Shown in pieces: positions 17,903 through 28,414 of a stretch of 64,000 bases of DNA. The stretch spans positions 310,001-374,000 of the forward strand of contig NZ_KQ089822.1 of the NCBI RefSeq assembly GCF_001037495.1. Reading direction: 5' to 3'. Every line of letters starts with the position of its first letter. The stretch's first letter is position 1. The notes under the pieces were generated by a model, which was not told where the DNA came from, did no database searches, and worked only from the letters and a program-made list of their open reading frames with translations. This DNA comes from Citrobacter sp. MGH106 (GTDB lineage Bacteria > Pseudomonadota > Gammaproteobacteria > Enterobacterales > Enterobacteriaceae). The position numbers and the translations under genes are program-made.

Positions 17903-18922
17903 ATGACCGTACGCGTAGCGATTAATGGTTTCGGTCGCATCGGACGTAACGTGGTTCGTGCTTTGTACGAATCCGGGCGTCGGGCGGAAATCACCGTGGT
18001 GGCAATCAACGAACTGGCGGATGCCGCTGGCATGGCGCATTTGTTGAAATATGACACCAGCCATGGACGTTTTGCCTGGGATGTTCGCCAGGAGCGTGAC
18101 CAGCTCATTGTTGGCGACGACGCGATTCGCATCCTGCATGAGCGAACACTCAATGCGCTTCCATGGCGCGAACTGGGTGTTGACGTTGTGCTGGACTGTA
18201 CGGGGGTCTTCGGTAGCCGCGAACACGGCGAGGCGCATATCGCCGCTGGCGCCAAAAAAGTGCTCTTTTCACATCCAGGTAGTCACGACATCGATGCAAC
18301 CGTTGTGTTTGGCGTTAATCAGGAACAGCTGCGCGCTGAACACCGGATCGTTTCCAACGCCTCCTGCACCACGAATTGCATAATTCCCGTCATTAAATTG
18401 CTGGATGATGCTTACGGCATTGAGTCTGGTACTGTCACGACGATCCACTCTGCGATGCACGATCAACAGGTTATCGATGCCTACCATCCTGACCTGCGCC
18501 GCACGAGAGCAGCCAGCCAGTCGATTATTCCGGTCGATACCAAACTGGCAGCGGGTATCACGCGAATTTTCCCGCAATTTAACGATCGTTTTGAGGCGAT
18601 TGCGGTACGTGTACCGACCATAAATGTGACGGCGATCGACTTAAGCGTGACGGTGAAAAAACCTGTAAAAGCCAGTGAAGTCAACCAGTTGCTGCAAAAA
18701 GCAGCACAAGGTGCATTTCATGGTATAGTTGACTATACGGAATTACCGTTGGTCTCTGTAGATTTTAACCACGACCCGCACAGCGCCATCGTTGATGGTA
18801 CTCAAACGCGCGTAAGTGGCGCTCACCTGATCAAAACATTGGTCTGGTGCGATAATGAATGGGGCTTTGCTAATCGTATGCTCGACACAACGTTAGCTAT
18901 GGCTGCTATTGGTTTCAGGTAA
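17903..18922 (+). CDS. epd: D-erythrose-4-phosphate dehydrogenase
   Basis: GAPDH-family NAD enzyme oxidising erythrose 4-phosphate to 4-phosphoerythronate in pyridoxal 5'-phosphate synthesis. 339 residues, as in K-12. The NAD fold starts [17 protein letters not shown], and the catalytic cysteine is Cys155 in [12 protein letters not shown] is preceded by CAGGAG. It is 48 bases upstream of pgk, and erythrose 4-phosphate is made by the nearby transketolase TktA. Confidence 0.96.
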   Translation: MTVRVAINGFGRIGRNVVRALYESGRRAEITVVAINELADAAGMAHLLKYDTSHGRFAWDVRQERDQLIVGDDAIRILHERTLNALPWRELGVDVVLDCTGVFGSREHGEAHIAAGAKKVLFSHPGSHDIDATVVFGVNQEQLRAEHRIVSNASCTTNCIIPVIKLLDDAYGIESGTVTTIHSAMHDQQVIDAYHPDLRRTRAASQSIIPVDTKLAAGITRIFPQFNDRFEAIAVRVPTINVTAIDLSVTVKKPVKASEVNQLLQKAAQGAFHGIVDYTELPLVSVDFNHDPHSAIVDGTQTRVSGAHLIKTLVWCDNEWGFANRMLDTTLAMAAIGFR

Positions 18923-18970
18923 GGCGCGTGAGCGCTTGCAAAACTTTAAGAATCAACGAGAGGATTCACC

Positions 18971-20134
18971 ATGTCTGTAATTAAGATGACCGATCTGGAT
19001 CTTGCTGGTAAACGTGTTTTTATCCGTGCGGATCTGAACGTACCAGTTAAAGAAGGGAAAGTAACCAGCGATGCGCGTATCCGTGCTTCCCTGCCGACCA
19101 TCGAACTGGCCCTGAAGCAGGGTGCAAAAGTGATGGTAACTTCCCACCTGGGTCGTCCTACCGAAGGCGAGTACAACGAAGAATTCTCTCTTCTGCCGGT
19201 TGTTAACTACCTGAAAGACAAACTGTCTAACCCGGTTCGCCTGGTGAAAGATTACCTGGACGGCGTTGATGTTGCTGCCGGTGAGCTGGTGGTTCTGGAA
19301 AACGTTCGCTTTAACAAAGGCGAGAAGAAAGATGACGAAGCACTGTCCAAAAAATACGCTGCACTGTGTGACGTATTCGTAATGGATGCTTTCGGTACTG
19401 CTCACCGTGCTCAGGCTTCTACTCATGGTATCGCGAAATTCGCTGACGTAGCATGTGCTGGCCCGCTGCTGGCTGCTGAGCTTGATGCGCTGGGTAAAGC
19501 TCTGAAAGAACCTGCTCGTCCGATGGTTGCCATCGTCGGTGGTTCTAAAGTTTCTACCAAACTGACCGTTCTGGATTCCCTGTCTAAAATCGCTGACCAG
19601 CTGATCGTGGGTGGTGGTATCGCCAACACCTTCGTTGCCGCGCAGGGTCACAGCGTGGGTAAATCCCTGTACGAAGCAGACCTGGTTGATGAAGCTAAAC
19701 GCCTGCTGACTATCTGTGATATTCCGGTTCCGGCTGACGTTCGTGTTGCGACCGAGTTTTCTGAAACCGCACCTGCTACGCTGAAATCCGTTAACGACGT
19801 GAAAGAAGACGAGCAGATCCTGGATATCGGTGACGCATCTGCACAGCAACTGGCTGAAATCCTGAAGAATGCAAAAACCATTCTGTGGAACGGTCCGGTA
19901 GGTGTGTTCGAATTCCCGAATTTCCGCAAAGGGACTGAAATTGTGGCTAACGCCATCGCAGACAGCGAAGCGTTCTCTATCGCAGGCGGCGGCGATACTC
20001 TGGCAGCTATCGACCTGTTCGGCATCGCTGACAAAATCTCCTACATCTCCACTGGTGGCGGCGCATTCCTCGAATTCGTGGAAGGTAAAGTACTGCCAGC
20101 AGTAGCAATGCTCGAAGAGCGTGCTAAAAAGTAA
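18971..20134 (+). CDS. pgk: Phosphoglycerate kinase
   Basis: Glycolytic kinase making ATP from 1,3-bisphosphoglycerate. 387 residues, full length. Landmarks are [12 protein letters not shown] near the N-terminus, [25 protein letters not shown], the ATP-site GGSKVSTKL and the C-terminal [10 protein letters not shown] and [10 protein letters not shown]. Preferred codons throughout suggest high expression. Middle gene of epd-pgk-fbaA. Confidence 0.97.
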   Translation: MSVIKMTDLDLAGKRVFIRADLNVPVKEGKVTSDARIRASLPTIELALKQGAKVMVTSHLGRPTEGEYNEEFSLLPVVNYLKDKLSNPVRLVKDYLDGVDVAAGELVVLENVRFNKGEKKDDEALSKKYAALCDVFVMDAFGTAHRAQASTHGIAKFADVACAGPLLAAELDALGKALKEPARPMVAIVGGSKVSTKLTVLDSLSKIADQLIVGGGIANTFVAAQGHSVGKSLYEADLVDEAKRLLTICDIPVPADVRVATEFSETAPATLKSVNDVKEDEQILDIGDASAQQLAEILKNAKTILWNGPVGVFEFPNFRKGTEIVANAIADSEAFSIAGGGDTLAAIDLFGIADKISYISTGGGAFLEFVEGKVLPAVAMLEERAKK

Positions 20135-20143
20135 GACACTAAT

Positions 20144-20168
20144 GGGCAGGGATAACCTGCCCAATTTT
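20144..20168 (+). terminator. Hairpin between pgk and fbaA
   Basis: GGGCAGGGATAACCTGCCC followed by AATTTTT sits right after the pgk stop, and a second small stem (GCGCGCTTTTAGAGCGCGC) follows. It may be a partial terminator or a processing site, since pgk and fbaA are known to be partly co-transcribed. Confidence 0.6.
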
Positions 20169-20224
20169 TAGCGCGCTTTTAGAGCGCGCCCCCTTTCCAA
20201 GGCCGAAGATACAGGACTCGCAAC

Positions 20225-21304
20225 ATGTCTAAAATTTTTGATTTCGTAAAACCGGGCGTAATCACTGGTGATGACGTACAGAAAGTTTTCCAGGTAGCAA
20301 AAGAAAACAACTTTGCTCTGCCAGCCGTTAACTGCGTAGGTACCGACTCCATCAACGCCGTTCTGGAAACCGCTGCAAAAGTTAAAGCGCCGGTAATCGT
20401 ACAGTTCTCCAACGGTGGTGCTTCTTTCATCGCCGGTAAAGGTGTGAAGTCTGACGTTCCTCAGGGTGCTGCAATCCTGGGTGCTATCTCTGGCGCGCAT
20501 CACGTTCACCAGATGGCTGAACACTACGGTGTTCCGGTTATCCTGCACACTGACCACTGCGCGAAGAAACTGCTGCCGTGGATCGACGGTCTGCTGGACG
20601 CGGGTGAAAAACACTTTGCTGCAACCGGTAAACCACTGTTCTCTTCTCACATGATCGACCTGTCTGAAGAGTCTCTGGAAGAGAACATCGAAATCTGCTC
20701 CAAATACCTGGCGCGTATGTCCAAAATGGGCATGACCCTGGAAATCGAACTGGGTTGCACCGGTGGTGAAGAAGACGGCGTGGACAACAGCCACATGGAC
20801 GCTTCTGCACTGTATACCCAGCCGGAAGACGTTGATTACGCGTACACCGAGCTGAGCAAAATCAGCCCGCGTTTCACCATCGCGGCTTCTTTCGGTAACG
20901 TACATGGCGTGTACAAGCCGGGTAACGTGGTTCTGACCCCGACTATCCTGCGCGACTCTCAGGACTATGTTTCTAAGAAACATAACCTGCCGCACAACAG
21001 CCTGAACTTCGTATTCCACGGTGGTTCCGGTTCGACTGCTCAGGAAATCAAAGACTCCGTAAGCTACGGCGTAGTGAAAATGAACATCGATACCGATACC
21101 CAGTGGGCTACCTGGGAAGGTGTTCTGAACTACTACAAAGCGAACGAAGCTTACCTGCAGGGCCAGCTGGGCAACCCGAAAGGCGAAGATCAGCCGAACA
21201 AAAAATACTACGATCCGCGCGTATGGCTGCGTGCTGGTCAGGCAACGATGATCACCCGTCTGGAACAGGCTTTCAAAGAACTGAACGCGGTTGACGTTCT
21301 GTAA
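20225..21304 (+). CDS. fbaA: Class II fructose-bisphosphate aldolase
   Basis: Zinc-dependent aldolase of glycolysis and gluconeogenesis, 359 residues as in K-12. Zinc-site histidines lie in HTDHCAKK and in the later FGNVHGVY and VFHGGSGS segments. LEIELGCTGGEEDGVDNS is the characteristic loop. Codon choice is strongly biased, as expected for an abundant enzyme. A terminator follows directly. Confidence 0.97.
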   Translation: MSKIFDFVKPGVITGDDVQKVFQVAKENNFALPAVNCVGTDSINAVLETAAKVKAPVIVQFSNGGASFIAGKGVKSDVPQGAAILGAISGAHHVHQMAEHYGVPVILHTDHCAKKLLPWIDGLLDAGEKHFAATGKPLFSSHMIDLSEESLEENIEICSKYLARMSKMGMTLEIELGCTGGEEDGVDNSHMDASALYTQPEDVDYAYTELSKISPRFTIAASFGNVHGVYKPGNVVLTPTILRDSQDYVSKKHNLPHNSLNFVFHGGSGSTAQEIKDSVSYGVVKMNIDTDTQWATWEGVLNYYKANEAYLQGQLGNPKGEDQPNKKYYDPRVWLRAGQATMITRLEQAFKELNAVDVL

Positions 21305-21329
21305 TTGACCCCTGCTCAACGTGACATGA

Positions 21330-21353
21330 GGCCCGCAAACGCGGGCCTTTTTT
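21330..21353 (+). terminator. fbaA rho-independent terminator
   Basis: GGCCCGC-AAAC-GCGGGCC followed by TTTTTT, 26 bases after the fbaA stop. Confidence 0.92.
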
Positions 21354-21492
21354 ATGATTACAATATGCTGACGACAAAAATTTTGTGATCAATTTGGCAA
21401 CAATGACGTTTTTTGTTTAACCTTGTCTGATTGCCAGCTCCTGTGGGGCGGCTTTAGTTCTCCCAATTGGGTAAGCATAAAAGGAATATTGA

Positions 21493-22353
<861 letters not shown>

Positions 22354-22360
22354 TCAGTAC

Positions 22361-22385
22361 AAGGCCGGTTTGCCGGCCTTTCTTT
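22361..22385 (+). terminator. mscS rho-independent terminator
   Basis: AAGGCCGG-TTTG-CCGGCCTT followed by TCTTT, 8 bases after the mscS stop. Confidence 0.85.
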
Positions 22386-22494
22386 AAATTATCGTTATTA
22401 GCTGCTCTTATCACCAATTAAAATTATCAATTTCCGCTAATGATATTCCCGCGCTATAGTCTGCTCCTAAGAGAAACAGTTCGGGATGATTAAC

Positions 22495-23130
22495 GTGTTA
22501 TCGTATTATTTTCAAGGGCTTGTGCTTGGCGCAGCCATGATACTTCCGCTTGGCCCACAAAACGCATTCGTAATGAATCAGGGCATTCGCCGCCAGTATC
22601 ACATCATGATTGCCTTACTCTGCGCCATCAGCGATTTAGTGTTGATCTGCGCAGGAATTTTTGGCGGTAGCGCATTGCTGATGCAGTCGCCATGGCTGAT
22701 GGCTCTGGTGACCTGGGGGGGCGTGGCGTTCTTACTCTGGTACGGTTTCGGGGCGTTAAAAACAGCAATTAGCAGCAATCTGGAACTGGCCAGTGCTGAG
22801 GTAATGAAGCAAGGGCGCTGGAAGATTATCGCCACCATGCTGGCAGTAACCTGGCTCAACCCTCACGTCTATCTGGACACCTTTGTGGTGTTGGGAAGTC
22901 TGGGCGGTCAACTGGACGTTGAGCCTAAGCGTTGGTTTGCGCTGGGAACCGTTAGCGCATCGTTCCTGTGGTTCTTCGGACTGGCGCTGCTGGCAGCCTG
23001 GCTGGCGCCGCGACTGCGCACGGCTAAAGCTCAGCGTATCATTAATACGCTGGTGGGATTAGTGATGTGGTTTATCGCTTTTCAACTGGCGAAAGAGGGT
23101 GTTGGGCATGTTCACGCCCTGTTCAACTAA
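22495..23130 (+). CDS. argO: Arginine exporter ArgO
   Basis: LysE/RhtB-family inner-membrane exporter of arginine and canavanine. From the GTG at 22495 the protein is 211 residues, the K-12 length, and starts [12 protein letters not shown]; an ATG three codons upstream is an alternative. The family motif [13 protein letters not shown] is in the first loop and [11 protein letters not shown] in the centre. In E. coli argO is activated by ArgP, encoded at 30764-31657 here, when arginine is high. Confidence 0.93.
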   Translation: MLSYYFQGLVLGAAMILPLGPQNAFVMNQGIRRQYHIMIALLCAISDLVLICAGIFGGSALLMQSPWLMALVTWGGVAFLLWYGFGALKTAISSNLELASAEVMKQGRWKIIATMLAVTWLNPHVYLDTFVVLGSLGGQLDVEPKRWFALGTVSASFLWFFGLALLAAWLAPRLRTAKAQRIINTLVGLVMWFIAFQLAKEGVGHVHALFN

Positions 23131-23144
23131 AAGTCTGGCCCATT

Positions 23145-23270
23145 AGGTTATTCTATTTGCCATTTTGACCATGGGCAGTGATCAAAATCCTCACTTACTA
23201 TGTATAAGCTCCTGTTTTTCCGCGTTGTCTGTGCCCAGACTGGCTGTAACAAGGACACCTGAGGGGCCAG
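23145..23270. repeat. ERIC-related imperfect palindrome, copy 3 (diverged)
   Basis: The argO-yggE gap holds a diverged copy of the repeat seen at 2086 and 11250: GCCATTTTGACCATGGGCAG, then CCTCACTTACTATGTATAAG and GTCTGTGCCCAGACTGGCTG. Its core CTCACTTACT-ATGTATAAGCTCCTG is closer to the classic ERIC core than the other two copies. Boundaries are approximate. Confidence 0.5.
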
Positions 23271-23370
23271 ACTCTAAGTGTTGTCTGATGGACAACAGGC
23301 TGAGATCCGCTAAGCTTGCCTGCATGTGCCCTGAGTTTTGGGGTAATTAATGTAACATGGAGGAACGAGA

Positions 23371-24117
23371 GTGAAGTTCAAAGTGATGGCCCTGGCGGCA
23401 TTAGTCGGATTCAGTGCACTATCGGTACAGGCAAATGAATTGCCGAACGGACCGCACATCGTGACTTCAGGAACGGCAAGCGTAGATGCAACGCCTGATA
23501 TCGCAACTCTGGCGATTGAAGTCAACGTGGCAGCGAAGGACGCTGCATCAGCAAAGAAACAGGCCGACGATCGTGTGGCGCAATATCTTTCCTTCCTTGA
23601 GCAGAATCAGATAGCGAAGAAGGACATCAGCTCAGCAAACCTGCGTACACAACCAGACTACGATTACCAGAACGGTAAAAGCGTACTCAAAGGCTATCGC
23701 GCGGTGCGTACCGTTGAAGTCACACTGCGTCAGCTGGATAAACTTAACGCACTGCTGGATGGCGCGTTGAAAGCAGGTCTGAATGAGATCCGTTCGGTAT
23801 CGCTGGGCGTTGCCCAACCGGATGCCTACAAAGACAAAGCGCGTAAAGCGGCTATTGATGATGCTGTTCATCAGGCGCAGGAGCTGGCTGCCGGCTTCAA
23901 CAGCAAGCTGGGCCCGGTTTATAGCGTGCGTTACCATGTCTCTAACTATCAACCGAGCCCAATGGTACGGATGATGAAAGCTGACGCGGCACCTGCGCCA
24001 TCAGCTCAGGAAACCTACGAACAACCGGTCATTCAGTTTGACGATCAGGTGGATGTGGTCTTTCAGATAGAGCCTGCAGCGAGCCAGCCAACGGCAACAC
24101 CAACAAAGACGCAATAA
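23371..24117 (+). CDS. yggE: SIMPL-domain periplasmic protein YggE
   Basis: SIMPL (DUF541) domain protein of 248 residues, linked in E. coli to oxidative stress and biofilm phenotypes. GTG start with GGAGG upstream. Signal peptide of about 21 residues ending VQA before NELPNGPHIV. The SIMPL motif region is GTASVDATPDIATLAIEV near the mature N-terminus. A proline/threonine-rich tail (PTATPTKTQ) is longer than in K-12. It is a single gene followed by an intrinsic terminator. Confidence 0.93.
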   Translation: MKFKVMALAALVGFSALSVQANELPNGPHIVTSGTASVDATPDIATLAIEVNVAAKDAASAKKQADDRVAQYLSFLEQNQIAKKDISSANLRTQPDYDYQNGKSVLKGYRAVRTVEVTLRQLDKLNALLDGALKAGLNEIRSVSLGVAQPDAYKDKARKAAIDDAVHQAQELAAGFNSKLGPVYSVRYHVSNYQPSPMVRMMKADAAPAPSAQETYEQPVIQFDDQVDVVFQIEPAASQPTATPTKTQ

Positions 24118-24126
24118 CCATTTCAG

Positions 24127-24151
24127 GCCCGGCTAATCAGCCGGGCTTTTT
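24127..24151 (+). terminator. yggE rho-independent terminator
   Basis: GCCCGGCT-AATC-AGCCGGGC followed by TTTTTC just after the yggE stop. Confidence 0.88.
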
Positions 24152-24238
24152 CTGTGAACAACTGTAAAAGTGAGACCGCGTCGCGAGTCTTTTATTTGTC
24201 TGCATGAGGATATGCCATAGTGATTTTATGAGGTGACT

Positions 24239-25135
24239 ATGGATATTTTTATCTCGAAAAAGATGCGGAATTTTATTCTGTTGGCGCAAACCAATAACAT
24301 CGCCAGAGCAGCAGAAAAAATACACATGACCGCATCGCCCTTTGGTAAAAGCATTGCCGCACTGGAAGAGCAAATCGGCTATACGTTGTTTACCCGGAAA
24401 GATAACAACATCAGTCTGAACAAAGCGGGGCAGGAGCTGTATCAGAAACTGTTTCCCGTCTATCAACGTCTATCTGCTATTGATAATGAAATTAATAATT
24501 CCTCTCGTCGCTCGCGAGATGTCGTCATCGGCATCGACAATACCTATCCCACCATTATTTTTGACCAACTGATTAGTCTTGGCGACAAGTACGATGGCGT
24601 GACCGCTCAGGCCGTTGAATTCAGTGAGAATGGGGTGATTGATAATCTGTTCGACAGGCAACTGGACTTTATTATTTCACCTCAGCACGTTTCACCTCGT
24701 GTGCAAGGACTGGAAAATATGACGGTCAGCGAGTTGCCACCGCTGCGACTGGGGTTTCTGGTTTCCCGACGTTATGAAGAAAAACAGCCGCAGGATCTGC
24801 TGCGCGAGTTACCCTGGCTGCAAATGCGCTTTCAGAATCGGGCTAACTTTGAGGCGATGATCGATGCATATATGCGCCCGTGTGGGATCCATCCGACAAT
24901 CATCTACCGTCCATACAGCTTTATGGCCAAGATAAGCGCAGTCGAGCGCGGGCAGTTTCTGACAGTGATTCCCCATTTTGCCTGGCGACTGGTGAATCCG
25001 GCGACGCTGAAATATTTCGATGCGCCCGGTAGTCCAATGTACATGCAGGAATTTCTCTATTCGCTGAAAAATCATCGCTATACCGCCACAATGCTACAGC
25101 ACATTGTTGAAGATCGTGACGGCATGGCAAATTAA
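24239..25135 (+). CDS. ygfI: LysR-family transcriptional regulator YgfI
   Basis: LysR-type regulator of 298 residues. The N-terminal winged HTH spans roughly residues 1-60 (MRNFILLAQTNNIARAAEKI, then the recognition segment ASPFGKSIAALEEQIG). The rest is the effector domain. GAGGTG lies just before the chosen ATG. It faces the scp operon and its stop overlaps the scpC stop by 4 bases. The position suggests a link to that operon, but targets are not shown by sequence. Confidence 0.92.
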   Translation: MDIFISKKMRNFILLAQTNNIARAAEKIHMTASPFGKSIAALEEQIGYTLFTRKDNNISLNKAGQELYQKLFPVYQRLSAIDNEINNSSRRSRDVVIGIDNTYPTIIFDQLISLGDKYDGVTAQAVEFSENGVIDNLFDRQLDFIISPQHVSPRVQGLENMTVSELPPLRLGFLVSRRYEEKQPQDLLRELPWLQMRFQNRANFEAMIDAYMRPCGIHPTIIYRPYSFMAKISAVERGQFLTVIPHFAWRLVNPATLKYFDAPGSPMYMQEFLYSLKNHRYTATMLQHIVEDRDGMAN

Positions 25136-26598
25136 CCCAGCATTGAGCCACTCTCTATTAAGTTGCGGTGCAGATCAAACGCATGACGGAGATCGTGATG
25201 GATATGCCCACCAGGCGCTTTCTCCAGATACTGGTGCAGGTAGTCCCGATAAAGGGGATGCGCGCAGTTTTCGATAATTGTGTGCGCCCGTTGCAACGGT
25301 GATAACCCGCGCAGATCGGCGATTCCTTGCTCGGTAACGATCACTTTTACGCTATGTTCACTGTGATCAACGTGACTGCACATGGGGACGATTGTCGAAA
25401 TTTTTCCGCCTTTGGCAATGGACGGAGCCATGAAGATAGACAGATAGGCATTGCGTTCGAAATCACCGCTGCCGCCAATGCCGTTCATCAGGTTCACTCC
25501 TGCGACGTGCGTGGAGTTGGCATGACCGTAGATATCAAACTCCAGCCCGACGTTTAGCGCGATCACCCCAAGTCTACGGATGATCTCAGGGTTATTGGAG
25601 ATCTCCTGCGGACGAAGCACAATCCGGTTGCTGAAGAAATCCATGTTGTCGTAGATCTTCTCCAGTGAATTTGCGGAAACCGTCAGGCTTGAGGCACTGG
25701 CGCCAGTGATTTTTCCCGTTTCCAGCAGATGTACAACGGACTCCTGCAACACCTCTGAGTACATCATAAAAGGCGGGATATCCGGGTTCTCACCAAGTCG
25801 TGCCATCACCGCGTTGTTAATATTGCCGACGCCGCTTTGTAACGGCAGGAACTCAGGCGGGATACGTTTGTGCGCCATTTCTGTCAGCAGAAAGGCCACT
25901 ACATTATCAGCAATTTGCTGGCAGACTGGGTTGGTTTTATCCGATGCATTTCCGGCATCGGGAAGCTCAGTATCCACCACGGCGACAACCTTCTTCGGGT
26001 CAATCTGAACGCACTGGCTGCCTACGCGATCCATAGTATGAAAGATGGGAACGCTGTTACGGCGCGGCGGAGCGCCCGGAATAACAATGTCGGCCAACTC
26101 TGACACGCGTGGATTATGATAGTGATTCAACTCAATAATCACTTTTTTTGCTCGCAGCAGCCAGGTTGGCGCATTGCCAATTCCGCTGGAAAGCCAAATC
26201 CGACCATCCGGTGCGATAGCGGAGGCTTCAATGACGGCAACATCGATATCGCCAAAAAAGCCGTAATTTACCATCTGAGCGACTTCACTCAGATGGAGAT
26301 CGACAAATCTCACCTGACCCTGATTAATTTTCTGACGCAGGCCGGAAGAGGTTTGATAAGGGGCGCGCCAGGAAACAGCATCAGCCTCTGATAGCGCATC
26401 GTCAGCGGCCGCGCTAATGGACGCCCCGGTCAGCAGGCGGATCTGAAAGGACTGTCCGTCCTGATGCAGCTCGCTGGCACGTCGGGCAATCGCAGCAGGT
26501 AACGCTTTTGGTGAACCTGCTGGCGTAAAGCCGCTGAACGCGACCATATCATCGTGCTGGATAATCTCTGCCGCTTTTTCGGCACTCATCCGTTTCAT
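25132..26598 (-). CDS. scpC: Propionyl-CoA:succinate CoA transferase
   Basis: CoA transferase of the acetyl-CoA hydrolase/transferase family. It passes CoA from propionyl-CoA to succinate, closing the cycle that turns succinate into propionate. 488 residues. N-terminal DMVAFSGFTPAGSPKALP and the C-terminal GSGDFERNAYLSIF and SHVDHSEHSVKVIVTEQG segments are family signatures. The QSGVGNINNAVMARLG stretch is the loop before the catalytic Glu region. GGAG precedes the ATG. Last gene of the scp operon, 24 bases after scpB. Confidence 0.95.
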   Translation of the reverse strand: MKRMSAEKAAEIIQHDDMVAFSGFTPAGSPKALPAAIARRASELHQDGQSFQIRLLTGASISAAADDALSEADAVSWRAPYQTSSGLRQKINQGQVRFVDLHLSEVAQMVNYGFFGDIDVAVIEASAIAPDGRIWLSSGIGNAPTWLLRAKKVIIELNHYHNPRVSELADIVIPGAPPRRNSVPIFHTMDRVGSQCVQIDPKKVVAVVDTELPDAGNASDKTNPVCQQIADNVVAFLLTEMAHKRIPPEFLPLQSGVGNINNAVMARLGENPDIPPFMMYSEVLQESVVHLLETGKITGASASSLTVSANSLEKIYDNMDFFSNRIVLRPQEISNNPEIIRRLGVIALNVGLEFDIYGHANSTHVAGVNLMNGIGGSGDFERNAYLSIFMAPSIAKGGKISTIVPMCSHVDHSEHSVKVIVTEQGIADLRGLSPLQRAHTIIENCAHPLYRDYLHQYLEKAPGGHIHHDLRHAFDLHRNLIESGSMLG

Positions 26599-26622
26599 GG
26601 CGATCTCCTTTCCCCCGTGTGA

Positions 26623-27408
26623 TTAATGGCCTACAAAGTTAGGTTTGCGTTTTTCCATAAACGCATTCATCCCTTCCTGATAGTCCTCGCTGTCATAAAC
26701 TGCGCGGCGCATGCCCTGGATCCGCTCAAATTCATCTGAATTCATGGTGTGCGCCTCGCCCAGCACGCGTAGCTCTTCTTTGATAACGGCTATTGCCAGT
26801 GGCGCCTTTTCCGAGATGTGGTGTGCCATTTGTAGAGTGAAATCTTCCAGTTCATCAGTAGGGACCACATGGTTAAGGATCCCGACCGCCATTGCGCGTT
26901 GCGCCGTAATAGGGGAGGCGGTAAAAATCAGCTCTTTGACGATATGGAATCCCGCATCGCGGGTCAGGTTGTGAATACCCACCAGGTTATACGGTACACC
27001 GAGGTTGACCGGCGTCATCGAGAAGGTGGAGGTTTCGGCGGCGATGATCAGATCGGAACTCATGATCATCTCAAACGCACCGCCCCAGACGCTGCCCTCG
27101 ACCATGGAGATCACGGGTTTTGGGTATTTTTGGATCATGCGGGTGATCTGGCGCAGTGGATCGTCATAAGAGAGCGGATCGCGACGTCCGGCGGGGAGTT
27201 CATGAATGTCATGCCCGGCAGAGAACACTTTTGCCCCGCTCGGCGCGCGCAGGATAATACAGCGAATTTCCGGGCGGTTGAGGTCGCTCAGCGCCTGCAT
27301 CAGATCATCGATAAACACTTTACTCAGGGCATTGAGCTTGCGGGCATAATTGAATTCGATGACCGCGACTTTCTGGATGATGACAACGTTGACGTATTGA
27401 TAAGACAT
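26623..27408 (-). CDS. scpB: Methylmalonyl-CoA decarboxylase
   Basis: Crotonase-fold enzyme that decarboxylates methylmalonyl-CoA to propionyl-CoA. 261 residues from MSYQYVNV, the K-12 start; an upstream in-frame start would add 45 residues running into argK and was rejected. The oxyanion-hole segments KVFSAGHDIHEL and VEGSVWGGAFEMIMSSDLI are visible. It lies 10 bases after argK in the scpA-argK-scpB-scpC operon. Confidence 0.95.
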   Translation of the reverse strand: MSYQYVNVVIIQKVAVIEFNYARKLNALSKVFIDDLMQALSDLNRPEIRCIILRAPSGAKVFSAGHDIHELPAGRRDPLSYDDPLRQITRMIQKYPKPVISMVEGSVWGGAFEMIMSSDLIIAAETSTFSMTPVNLGVPYNLVGIHNLTRDAGFHIVKELIFTASPITAQRAMAVGILNHVVPTDELEDFTLQMAHHISEKAPLAIAVIKEELRVLGEAHTMNSDEFERIQGMRRAVYDSEDYQEGMNAFMEKRKPNFVGH

Positions 27409-27418
27409 AATGTTCTCT

Positions 27419-28414
27419 TTATTCAAAGTAATGATGCTGGATAAATTCGCTGATATGCCGCAGGCCGGTGCGCGGCGAAAGATCATGGTTTTTGACCGAC
27501 TGTAGCGTTTGCTGGAAGTAACGGTCGAAATCAGCGCGCGCAAACAGCAGGTGAAGCGCCTCTTCTTCGGCCTGTTTTTGTAACCAGTCCACAGACTGCT
27601 GTTGGCGAACTTTTTCCAGTCGGCCGCTGGCGGTAAGAGATGTTTTGAAGTCGGTTATCGCCTGCCAGATTTCCTCAATGCCTCGTTTTTCCAGTGCGCT
27701 ACAGGCCAGAGCCTGCGGCTGCCACTCGTCGTACTTACGGCGCAGAATATGCAGGGCAGATTCATACATATGGCGGGCGATGGCGACGTTGGCCCGGTTT
27801 TCACCGTCGTCCTTGTTGATGACAATCAGGTCTGCCATCTCCATGATGCCTTTTTTGATCCCCTGCAGATCGTCCCCGCCACCGGCGATTTGTAGCGAGA
27901 TAAAGCAATCGACCATGCGGGCCACTTCAGTTTCGGACTGCCCAACACCAACGGTTTCAACAATTATCACGTTGAAGCCCGCCGCTTCGCACAACAGCAT
28001 TAACTCACGTGCGCGTTGGCTGGTCCCCCCCAGATGGCCACTGGAGGGGACCGGGCGAATAAACGCTGCCTCTGCGCGTGCCAGTTCCGTCATCCGGGTC
28101 TTATCGCCAAGAATGCTGCCGCCGCTGACCGGACTGCTGGGATCGACGGCAATCACCGCCACCCGCAGTCCCTGGCGGATCAGCAACATGCCGAACGCTT
28201 CCAAAAAGGTACTTTTGCCCGCGCCAGGAGTGCCGGTAATTCCCAGACGCAGGGCGTTACCAGTGAATGGCATAATGGCGTCCAGCAATTGCGTGCTTAG
28301 CGCCTGGTGTCGCGGATGGTGGCTCTCCACCAGCGTCATGGCCTGAGCGAGTGTGGCGCGATCGCCCATACGCAAGCGCTGGATGGTGTCTTCAAGCGTG
28401 GTGGTGTTAATCAT
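27419..28414 (-). CDS. argK: MeaB-type GTPase chaperone of methylmalonyl-CoA mutase
   Basis: G3E-family P-loop GTPase (ArgK/YgfD, MeaB-like) that guards B12 loading and activity of the mutase ScpA. 331 residues. Walker [10 protein letters not shown] sits near residue 60, the switch/Mg region is [20 protein letters not shown], Walker B is [12 protein letters not shown], and the base motif is NKDD. Its start overlaps the scpA stop by 8 bases, implying tight coupling. The old name refers to an arginine-transport kinase role that is not supported by the family. Confidence 0.95.
   Translation of the reverse strand: MINTTTLEDTIQRLRMGDRATLAQAMTLVESHHPRHQALSTQLLDAIMPFTGNALRLGITGTPGAGKSTFLEAFGMLLIRQGLRVAVIAVDPSSPVSGGSILGDKTRMTELARAEAAFIRPVPSSGHLGGTSQRARELMLLCEAAGFNVIIVETVGVGQSETEVARMVDCFISLQIAGGGDDLQGIKKGIMEMADLIVINKDDGENRANVAIARHMYESALHILRRKYDEWQPQALACSALEKRGIEEIWQAITDFKTSLTASGRLEKVRQQQSVDWLQKQAEEEALHLLFARADFDRYFQQTLQSVKNHDLSPRTGLRHISEFIQHHYFE

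Noticed and set aside
18953-21319. Long minus-strand frames antisense to pgk and fbaA
   Set aside because: Same cause: skewed codon use in pgk and fbaA leaves few stops on the opposite strand. No conserved motif.
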